A stretch of 64,000 nt of DNA from Pterobdella sp. o SKG-2022. Its lineage: Eukaryota > Annelida > Clitellata > Hirudinida > Piscicolidae. Within the stretch, counting starts at the first letter, position 1. Each line of letters starts with the position of its first letter. The notes below the pieces were generated by a model. That model was not told the origin of the DNA and did no database searches. It saw only the letters and a list, made by a program, of their open reading frames with translations. Shown one piece after another: positions 26,282-34,936 of this stretch. Where the stretch lies: the NCBI GenBank assembly GCA_964035795.1, contig OZ038321.1:2572921-2636920 (forward strand), in the 5' to 3' direction. The translations under genes were made by a program, and so were the position numbers.

Positions 26282-29200
26282 TAATTTTTAAAAAATCTTT
26301 AAATTATATTTATATTTAAATAAAAAAAATTTATAATAATTACATAAATAATAATGAAAACAATTGAAAAAAACAATAATAATAATAATAGTAATAATAT
26401 TATTAAGAATAGTAATAATAACAATTCATAGCACCTTTATACAGCACAAAAGCCCATAAAGGGACGTGAAGGAAGATGCGTGTGTGATGACGTCAGAGAT
26501 CTCCGATGATGACGTCAGTCTGCTGTATACTACCTTTAAATGATATTAATAATAATAGTAACAATAATGATAATTATTATTGTATTGATAATACTTAAAA
26601 TAGAAGAAATATATCTATTTAAGATTTCAAATATTACTATCCAATTTTGGTTCAACCCATGCTACCATGGAAACGGGCCTAAAACGATGATAATGACTAT
26701 CATTATTATCATTAGTGTCTTTAGATATTTTAGCAGCTTTTGACACCATTAATCATCCAAATATGCTGCATATCCTTGAAGACTATTTTCACATTTCTGG
26801 CATTGCTTTATCCTGGTTTCAGTCCTATCTCTCCGAACGCAAGCAGTTTGTTAAAATAAGCTGCTCTTCTTCTACCCTTGTCTCCCTTCGTTTTGGTGTT
26901 CCTCAAGGTTCTGTTCTTGGGCCCATACTCTTTTCTCTTTATACTTCTCCTATTAGCGAGATCATACAGAAGCACGACGTTTTATATCATCAGTTTGCTG
27001 ATGATATTACTCTCTTTACAGGCGCCTTTTACCTTGATCCTCATCCCAGCCTCACTAAGATATCTGAATGCATCATTGAGCTCAATCTTTGGTTTTCTAA
27101 CAATCACCTCATGTTGAATTCTAACAAAAGCGAAGTGATGTTTGTCGGCAGTCCCATACTCCTTTCCAAATCCAATCTTCTCACTGAAGTTATCTTTGAC
27201 GGCACTACTCTTTCCGTAACGTCCAAACTGAAGATACTAGGTGTAACTCTTGATTCTAGACTCAACTTTACACACTTTGTCTCTCAGATCATAAAAGCAT
27301 CCAACTTTCATCTCCATGCGCTCAGACAGGCACGCAAGTTCCTACCCTTTGACACTGCCGTTGCTCTGATCATCTCTTTAGTTCTTTCAAGGATTGATTA
27401 CTGTAACTCTCTTCTTTGTCGACTCCCAAACTGTCTTATCTCTAAGTTGCAATCTCTCCAAAATCGTGCTGCTAAAACCGTTCTTCAAGCCGACTACTAT
27501 TCTTCATCTCGCACTTGTCTCGATTACCTTCATTGGCTGCCGGTCGCACTAAGAGCCCAATTCAAGTTGCTATGGCTCACCGCTAACACCTTATATTTTA
27601 ATCAGCCGGCTTATTTATATGACCGTCTTTCCATTAGACTGACTCCTGAGTCTCTCAGGTCTTCGAACTCTGGTTTATGGCTGCATCAGCCTGTCTCTTC
27701 TAACTCTTTTTTATATCGCTCCTTCTCGCATATCGCCCCTCACTTATGAAACTCTCTTCCACTTAATCTCCGTCTTTCACCTTCTCTTAAAGTTTTTCGC
27801 AAGCGTTTAAAGACGCATCTTTATAACCAAATTTTTCTCTCATAGCCCATCTGATTAGAGCAGCGCCTCTGCAGCAAACCTAGCTTGCAAACTGTGCGCC
27901 CTACAAATAATAAATAATAATAATAATTATTAATGTGCTTTCTCACGACTAAGCCGGTTATAAGTTTGGTACCAAGCTTTTTTCAAAACTCTAAGGGTGA
28001 CCAAAAACTAATTTTCTTGACTCCTTTCAAGCACTTTTCTCAAAATAAAACTATTACCAAGTAATGCTGAGTTTTGCATTGTTTCGAAAGATATGTTAAC
28101 GCTAATGAGTTTAAGATAATTAGTTAATTTATTTGTTATTGGTATTATTATATTATTTTGATTATTCTGACCATGAAAGGCTGTTTATTCCTTCGATTAC
28201 AGTAGTACACAGACGGAGTCAACACGCACACAAGCACAAACGCACGTACACACGAACAAACAATGTTCCATTCCTTCTCGTTCCAGTCCAGTGGGTGTTT
28301 CGTTGTTGTGCTGTTGTTTTCTGGTGTCGATGATGATGATAATAATAACAAAAACAATAATAATAATAATAAAACATAATAACAACAACAATAATAATAA
28401 GAATAATATAACATAATAATAATAATACTAACAATAATGATAACAATAATAATAATAATATAACATAGTAATAATAATAATAAAAAAAAGCATAATAACA
28501 ATAATAATAATAATAATGAGATACCTGTAATAGATAGCTTGAATACATTGCCATCAAATGTTGATACAATGTATTCTTGTGGCCATGTTGATATTCCTGG
28601 GTTATAAAAAGAAAAATAATAAAAAAGATAATATTATTAATATTCAACTGAAATCATGAAGCATTAATAACAATAACGGGTATTAACGATAATTGAGTAA
28701 CAATTATTAATACTACTAATAATAAAAATAATGAAAAATAATATATAAGAATAAATAAAAATAAAGAAAAAAATATAAATAATAAAAAATACCTGATATA
28801 TGGTATTTACACGGCAAACTGACGATACTGGCTTTAGCAGTAATATCATTATCAACACCACCATTATTATTAGAAATGTTGTCGAAGTAGATAATGTAGT
28901 TGTGTTTGTTGAACAACAATCGGTCAAACTGTTTGGGTGATTGTATTTATTGTTATTTAGTTTATTAGTTTTATTTTTTTTTACCCATCCATATTATAAT
29001 TATTTTTTTGTTATAATGTTTTCACGCTAAGGTAGATGTTAAATAAAAAATCCTTCCATGTAAAAAAAATCATTTCGAGTGGATAGGATTTCTAAAAAAT
29101 TTTAATAATTAAGAAATTTTTATTTCAAAATTGTTTTAACAAATAAAAAAATCTCCCCGTCGGGGAATTGAACCCCGGTCTCCCGCGTGACAGGCGGGGA

Positions 29201-32200
29201 TACTTACCACTATACTAACGAGGAAGACATTGAAGATGCCTTATTTTGCGAATGTATTGTTGTTTGTCTTTTCAAATAAAATTCTGAATTTTTTAAACAT
29301 CATACTATTTAAGTTTTTAAATTAACAAAAATAAACGGCCCTTTGCAATGATACAAAAATTTCGTCAAAACTTAAATCCCAAATTATTATAAAAAGCATC
29401 AAGCATTTTTCATTTTTCGATTGCTTACTCTAGTAACATGGTAACCACGATAAAAATCAATCAATAAAATCTTTTTTATAGCCCGTTTTCCTTTACCAAT
29501 GGTTGGGCATTGATAAGGCTGTTAATATGATTTTTTATGAATATTGATGGCGACAAGATTATCATTGTGAACTTGAGGCATCCAATAACGATCCATGAAT
29601 GCCTAAAACTCATGTATCCAAGCTTTTAATTGGTTGGAATACAGGCTTATTTTAGTTATTTTTGTTGAAATATATATATACATATATACAAATAGTATCA
29701 TTACCATCATCTTTCATAATTGTTGATATTTTTCCATGTAAATAAATAAATATATATATATACGTTTATTATTATTTATAATATTAATAATACTATTATT
29801 TATAATTATTATTTTTTTAAACATCATAAATATCATTATCATCACCTCTGAGTCGTACAGAACGTGTTCAATTTGCATCAAATCACTCTCCCGCCATAAA
29901 ATATTATTTCCAGCATGAACCAAAGATCCATTTTTCGATGCAACAAAGCGCATCATAATTACCTGTCCATCTGCTAACCCTAACAGAATGCACACTGTGG
30001 TGGTGATGATAATGATATTGAAAGTAATGATGATAATTATTTTCGAATTAATGGTGGTGATGATGATGATCCTTAAATTAATGATGGTGATGATTATGAA
30101 AAAGGTAATGTTGGTGACGACTAATGAAAAGATTTAATACTAATAAAAATAATAATAAGAAAAACATATTAATAATAAAAATAATGAAAAGAATAACCTA
30201 AATAATAATAATAATAACTATAATAATAATATAAAGAATAAAATTAATAATAATAATAATAATAAGAAGAAAGAAAATAAGTTAAATAATAATAATAAGG
30301 AAGATAATAATATAAATAATAATAATAAGAAGAAAGAGAATAAGATAAATAATAAACATAATAATTAGATGGAGAATAAAATAAATAAAAATAATAATAA
30401 TACAAGATTGCTCAGGGGAGAGGAAGAGGAAAGATCTTGTGGCATCGATCCCGGTGTGGATCACCACCTCCATGTGGAAGCTGGGTTATAATATTAATTA
30501 TTCTTAATGGATTCTAAGGTTACTGGTACATTATTTGTCATTAGTTAAGCGCTAGATATTTAAATGTTGACAACGTTTCCATGGAAGTCAATAACGTTCT
30601 TATATTTATTCAAATGAAAACACTTTTAGGAGTTTATTTTGTTCCACAAAGCTTTTCGTAAGATGAACTTACAAATCTATTTGTACCTCCACTTGCTAAT
30701 GTAAGTTCTATTTACGAAAAGCTTTGTGGAACAAAATAAGCTCCTAAAAGTGTTTTCATTTGAATATTTATTTTTTGGCTTAAAGATTTAAAATGATAAT
30801 AATATAATAATGGATATACTAATATTGATAATACTGTGAATTTCTTCATCGTCGTCATATTATGACGTAGCATAGCCCAAATCAAACAGTGAGATAAACA
30901 AACACAAGGTATTTATTAATTTTTTTTTTTTAAATGTATTAATCTTAACCACAAAGCTTTTTGTGAGACTAACTTACATTATCAAGTGATCATATAACAT
31001 TTTTATTATAAATTTAATAACTATAATTATTATTTATTATTATTATTATTATTATTATACAAACGTCATGGAAGACAGTCCCAGACTCCACACCACACCC
31101 ACTGAATTCTCCATTGTCACTAAAAAGTAGCATTTGTCCCTGTCCTTCAGCCAGCTGTGCGCTGTTATTATTATTAATTGTTTAACCCATAAAAAGCTTC
31201 TTTGATTCAAATAAACGTCGAAAATGTTTAAATTTGATTATATATATCATCAATAAGAGTTATATAACGCGCGATTTACAAATAATAACAATAATAATAA
31301 TATTATTATTATTATTAGGTTTATGTATACATTTATATATATATTTCATTTCTATTATTCAGATTGTTTACACTTTTGTTTTTAAAACTACAAGCAAGAA
31401 TTCTAATAATAAAAACAATTATCCAAATTATGAATAAAATATTGAATTTCCAATAAAAAACCTTTTACCTGACACAGATACACCAGATTCAAACACCATT
31501 GGTCTGACCTGGTTATCAGTTTGACCTGCTTGCAACATTACTACCTCCGTATTGGCTGCCTCTGACCTACTTTCTTCTAACATGTCGTTGAAATTACATA
31601 ACTGTATGGGCGATTTTTCAAATTATTATTTATTTTATTTTTTAATTATTTTTTTTGTATATTAATTTATTATTATTTATATTATTAATTAACTAGTATT
31701 TTTTGTTTAAATATTCCATTATGAAGTTTAAAAGCCTAAACCAAATTATAAGGACCTTATAATATTTCATTAGATTCTAAGTTTTTTTCTCAACTTTTTT
31801 TATTTTATTACATTATTATTATTAATATTATTATAATTAATAATATTATTATTATTAATATTATTATTAGTATAGCAACCTTGTTCCACCCCATGTCGCC
31901 ATCAAGCATAATGGTGAGGTTGTTTCTATGGTGGAGGACTGAGTAGATGCTCCTAATAATATCACAAAGTTATTATTATTTTTGTTTCATTATTTTTTTT
32001 TTGTTAGAATTGTTTCCATCATCATAAGATATTTGAAAAAAAATCATTCAAAAACTAAAATAAAAATTTTTTTAACTTTCAAAAACTGAACTTAATGTAT
32101 AAAAATTAATTGTTAATTGGAAAAAAAATTTGAAAAATGTTATCATATTATTTATATCCACATTATCATTGTGTTACCATTACTTATATAGTTGTTACCA

Positions 32201-33904
32201 CCATTGTTTTAATTATAAAATCTTCAAATCAAATATAATGGCCAAACACCATCACAAATAAATTTCTTCGAATTGAGTCAGTTTCTAATTTTTTTTATAT
32301 ATAAAATAAAACAAAAGAAATTAATTATATTTTTATCGTAAAAACTAAGCTTTCCAATTTGCTAAATTATTTACCTGATGACAACATGGAAGGTATATTT
32401 AAATGCTTCGTTCCAATGATAAATTACAAAGTTATCGTTTTATGATTCACATTTATGATGTTACGAGCCTTCTAATCAACTTTCGAGAAAAATGAAAAAT
32501 ATTTAACTAGAGAATCTCGAATCCATACGAAATAACTGATTTATTCAATTGTCACTTATTTTGTGAAATCAATATTATTCTTATATTTATTTATGATATT
32601 CATTAGTCACAAGGATATGCTAGGAATACCTAAAGACAACACCCTTAATTATATTAATCTAAATAGATTATACTGCTGTACATGTCCCAGTAAATGGAAT
32701 TAACAACAGTCGACCTAGATTATTGATACCATAAGAGTAATTTATGAAAAAGGCCATTTATTTGAGACAAACTTTTAAAGACTGCCAGCCCGAGTTAACA
32801 TCCTACTTGAAATTATCGAATTCAAGATCAATTTTTCCTACCATAAGTATATACAAACCTGTGGGGGGTAAGAGGGCATGAAGCTACAGAAGTGAAGGGC
32901 TGGCTGTTGAAGCCCTGTAGAAGATCTTCCAATTGGCCTTCCTCGTCTGAGGTAAGGTGGTTGTGAGAAAAATTGATAATGAGTAAAAAAATGTTATGTA
33001 TAGTATTTATAATTATTATTTAAATAGTAATAAATATTTATACATATCATTTGAATTGAATCTTTGATGAAAAAAATTTTCTATAAAAAGCATTTGATTG
33101 ATTGGTATTCAGAGAGTTATATCATAATAAATTAATATGTATGATTATTAAAAATTTTATAATAATAATTAATATTTTAAGTTTTAACATTATGATTAAC
33201 TAAACTAGCCTATTAATTAATGATAAAAATAACTGACATATTTATGCAATACAATTGCGAATAAGATTAAAGTGGCATCAACTTTAAGAGTTTCTAGACC
33301 ACATAATTATTATTCAAAAAAAAATAAAAAATAAATAAATAAATTGATGGAAATTATAATAAACTGACTGGTTATTCGAGGAAGTTTCGCAACTCTTTTT
33401 GTGACTGATACCACATCTTGAGAGTCAATGAATATTGAACTGAACTCCTTCAAAGTTGTAATGAAACATTATTGAAAATTAAAATAATATAAACTTTTTT
33501 TAGTGAAAGACTAACAATAATAAAAATAGGATACAACTTTTTGTTAAAATACTCAATATAAAATTGCTGAAAACTATTTGAACACTAAAGGTAATTCTAT
33601 TGAGTACAAAGCTTTTTATTAACATAGTGACATTATCAACTCGTTAAAATTACTTTGGCTAAAATGATTATTAATATAAAGTTGTTGTTAAATAAAATTT
33701 TTTGGAAAGTTAATGTGTTATATATAAGAATAAAAAAATGTAAAAAAAATTTAAAATTCAATAATAATAATTACAGAATGTTTTTACCAAAGTGAATATA
33801 TGATTGGTTCCTTTGAGACACAGTCGATAGTCGTCAATAACTGTCAAGACGTCAGTGCCTTCAAACTTTTCAGAAAATGTCAACTTTGCTATTATATTTG
33901 ACAT
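19906..33904 (-). CDS. GTF3C4: GTF3C4 (TFIIIC90), Pol III general factor subunit
   Basis: Nineteen minus-strand exons: 33788-33904, 33369-33447, 32859-32946, 31880-31952, 31469-31601, 31065-31161, 30404-30480, 29846-29994, 28793-28928, 28525-28596, 28262-28320, 26435-26533, 26160-26239, 25852-25879, 25698-25788, 22705-22779, 22445-22498, 21931-22011 and 19906-19982. They give 554 aa ending in TGA, against about 820 in human. The N-terminal two thirds read as a WD-like beta-propeller (LHHRNNLTIML, CILLGLADGQV, NNILWRESD, YIVSTFDGNVFKL). A helical segment (EIKEKIRAIEMRM) leads to the C-terminal zinc domain: CVVC, HCVDGH, RCTQT, VCLQCGA and CPLCDGF. Order and spacing match TFIIIC90, which bridges tau-A/tau-B of TFIIIC to TFIIIB on tRNA genes. 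Start: first ATG of exon 1, which opens directly into the propeller. Exons 2, 13 and 14 have the least certain borders. Introns carry several retroelements and a tRNA gene. Confidence 0.85.
20110..20486 (+). repeat. Dispersed retroelement 3'-end copy
   Basis: Blocks such as TACTGCTGTACATGTCCCAG, AAGGCCATTTGTTTGAGAG, GCCGTTGACAAAAATGAA and GACGCTATCTTCGGTGCAGT recur at 32660-32840, 25075-25345 and, diverged, 9540-9735 and 47680-47720. At 25 kb the same sequence follows directly after an RT-bearing LINE, so it is probably that LINE's 3' end. Its last ~30 bases match the monomer of the adjacent satellite. Confidence 0.75.
20487..21735 (+). repeat. 33-bp satellite array (~38 copies) in last GTF3C4 intron
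   Basis: Monomer of the form GGTGCAGTTTAACTTCATGC followed by CCAGAACCACTTG, 33 bp, repeated head to tail. Variants differ at a few sites (CTTCATG/CGTCATG/CGCTATG; CCAGAA/CCAAAA; TTTGG/TTGGG). A distinctive cassette containing GTGAAGTTTGAAGTCATG recurs at 20751, 21081 and 21378. The spacings are 330 and 297 bp (10 and 9 monomers), a higher-order pattern that implies block duplication. Because 33 is a multiple of three, both strands stay open for more than 400 codons. These are not genes. Confidence 0.95.
21840..22440. repeat. ATT/AAT microsatellite tracts around GTF3C4 exon 18
   Basis: Interrupted (TTA)n/(AAT)n tracts with a locally duplicated unit containing AACAATGAATTAATATTAAA (about 22220-22360). 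Exon 18 of GTF3C4 (21931-22011) lies inside this stretch as a GC-rich island. Confidence 0.8.
23000..25345 (+). mobile_element. LINE with RT and C-terminal Cys/nuclease region, in GTF3C4 intron 15
   Basis: Plus-strand non-LTR element, antisense to its host gene. RT motifs: DYRKAFYSVPHSWI, GILQRDSLSPLLFCLSLCPL and the catalytic FYMDDLKLYSK (about 23690), then SYKYLGVEE. A TAA at 24066 breaks the frame before SFGVVNW. The C-terminus (24078-25070) holds DPNCRLCRP, ETISHIVPGC and EPDIVVKD. This resembles the CCHC plus restriction-like endonuclease end of R2-type elements; that assignment is an inference. The 3' region (25075-25345) is shared with other repeats in the window. At least three stops or frameshifts make it inactive. 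Confidence 0.8.
25493..25620. mobile_element. Perfect-hairpin foldback element in GTF3C4 intron 15
   Basis: Arms beginning CACTAAGG and ending CCTTAGTG pair over about 60 bp around a small loop near GTGACA. The arms carry AAGCTTTTCGTAAGAGTAT and its complement. The AAAGCTTTTCGTA core is shared with the hairpins at 30.6, 46.2 and 48.4 kb. Confidence 0.85.
26245..26400. repeat. AAT/ATA microsatellite
   Basis: Pure (AAT)n at 26248-26282 and a looser AT/AAT tract to 26400, between GTF3C4 exons 12 and 13. Confidence 0.8.
26640..26700 (+). repeat. LINE 3' tail fragment
   Basis: Contains GGTTCAACCCATGCTACCAT followed by GGAAACGGGCCTAAAACGAT and an ATG/ATC-rich end. This is the same tail type as at 12373-12405. 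The truncated L2/CR1-group copy begins immediately after it. Confidence 0.6.
26710..27930 (+). mobile_element. 5'-truncated L2/CR1-group LINE in GTF3C4 intron 11
   Basis: Nearly identical to 58785-59975 of the long element. It starts inside the RT (SLDILAAFDTINHP), runs through GVPQGSVLGPILFSLY and FADDITLF, and ends with the same 3' sequence (TGCAAACTGTGCGCCCTACA) and an AAT tail. The frame is intact until a TGG-to-TGA change at 27747. It retains two bases that the longer copy has lost near 59351. It lies antisense to GTF3C4 between exons 11 and 12. Confidence 0.9.
28340..28520. repeat. AAT microsatellite, GTF3C4 intron 10
   Basis: Interrupted (AAT)n/(AAC)n tract between exons 10 and 11. 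Similar tracts lie at 28720-28790, 29750-29820, 30130-30400 and 31020-31060. Confidence 0.8.
29145..29151 (-). terminator. Pol III T-run terminator of tRNA-Asp
   Basis: Seven Ts on the minus strand, starting two bases after the discriminator base of the tRNA gene. Four or more Ts suffice for Pol III termination in animals. Confidence 0.9.
29153..29224 (-). tRNA. tRNA-Asp (anticodon GTC)
   Basis: A 72-nt cloverleaf on the minus strand. The acceptor stem TCCTCGT pairs with ACGGGGA (one T-G wobble), followed by discriminator G. Anticodon GTC lies at positions 34-36 in the loop CTGTCAC. The T loop is TTCAATT between paired CCGGGG-type arms. The internal A box (TAGTATAGTGG, 29207-29217) and B box (GGTTCAATTCC, 29164-29174) are intact. 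A seven-T terminator follows. All of this says a functional Pol III gene. It lies in sense orientation in intron 8 of GTF3C4, whose product is part of the factor that recognises A/B boxes. Confidence 0.97.
30607..30766. mobile_element. Foldback/MITE-like hairpin, GTF3C4 intron 6
   Basis: Arms TATTCAAATGAAAACACTTT and its complement at the right end pair over about 65 bp. The inner AAAGCTTTTCGTAAGA core is shared with the other hairpins. The loop contains CTATTTGTACCTCCACTTGC. Confidence 0.85.
32655..32840 (+). repeat. Truncated copy of the dispersed LINE 3'-end repeat
   Basis: Matches 20110-20275 (TATACTGCTGTACATGTCCC, ACAGTCGACCTAGATTATTG, AAAAAGGCCATTTATTTGAG) and stops before the satellite-like tail. 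It lies in GTF3C4 intron 3. Confidence 0.75.
33245..33315 (+). repeat. ~50-bp short dispersed repeat (AGTGGCATCAACTTTAAGAG)
   Basis: One of about ten copies of a short unit: GAATAAGATTA, then AGTGGCATCAACTTTAAGAG, then TTTCTAGACCACATAATTAT. Other copies: 17585-17640, 38700-38750 (reverse), 38825-38885, 45840-45895 (reverse), 46462-46515, 46618-46660, 48775-48830 (reverse) and 51940-51985. Confidence 0.6.
33560..33665. mobile_element. Half copy of the GAACACTAAAGGTAAT hairpin element
   Basis: CTATTTGAACACTAAAGGTA, AGTACAAAGCTTTTTATTAA and a closing TTACTTTGGCTAAA match the consensus of the elements at 46.2, 48.4 and 53.1 kb. The second arm is degraded. Confidence 0.6.
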
Positions 33905-33909
33905 TTTTC

Positions 33910-34930
33910 ACATTTAATAACATCAAAGTGTTGGAATTTTTTTCAACTTTTCAGTTTTGTTGTCTTTAAGTCGCATCAAAATACCGGGTAAAGCTTTAAT
34001 TAGAGTTGACTTTAAGTTCGCTTTTGAAATTTACATAAATAAAAGTTAAACAGGTTGAAATTTAAAAATTTGTCGTTTTAATCAAGATTATCAAAAAAAA
34101 AATTTTTCTCTGTTTTAAAAAATTTTTTATAAATTTTTTTTAATTTCTAAAAAAATTCGATAAAACAGTAAAACGCATCTATAAAATATTTTTCATAAAT
34201 CCTAAACATTCGACCTCAACTAGATACTATCATCATGTATTTCTTAACACTAAATTTTTATTTCTTCAGTAAAACCATTCATTTCTTGGAATCCTGCATA
34301 GAAAACATATGCCTAAAAGGTGTAGAAAAAACTCAATATTTGAAGTAGGTGAAATTCTTCATTAACTAAGCTTTCTGATGTTCACCGAAAAATATCAAAA
34401 TCAAAATTGATACCAAAATGATTAACTAGAGAAATTTATTAAATTCCTCTTGTTGCGGTTTTCTTTAATTTTTTTTGTTTATGTTTAAAAAATTCAACAA
34501 AAATGATATTTTTTATTAGAACTTTTGTCCAAAAAATGATTTAAATAAGAGAAAGTTTCAAAAACGGGCGTGTTTTATGTTAAGATAATTTTTCAAGAGT
34601 GAAAGTACATTTTTAAAAAAGCATCTGCAAATTTCCCTATATTTCTATAAAAAATAATAATTAATAACACCAAATACAGCACTAATTTTTGTTAAAAAGA
34701 TACCTTCAAGCGTCATTTTAATATATTTCAGCTTAAAAAATTTTTCAAAGAACCTTTTGACCTAAAATTTTTAAACAGTCATAGTAACAACAAAATACAC
34801 ATTTTATACCCACACAAATCCCAACTTCAAATAATACAACAAATTCTATACCATCATCAATTTCAACATCAACTATTACAACAAATTTCATAAAACCAAA
34901 ACCCCAATATCAAGTTTCAGCCACACAACC
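33910..34930. other. Intergenic region between GTF3C4 and the 311-aa gene
   Basis: About 1 kb, very AT-rich, between the GTF3C4 start codon and the stop of the next minus-strand gene. It should hold the GTF3C4 promoter and 5' UTR. No TATA box or other element stands out. A C/A-rich run lies at 34800-34960. Confidence 0.4.
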
Positions 34931-34936
34931 CCCATA

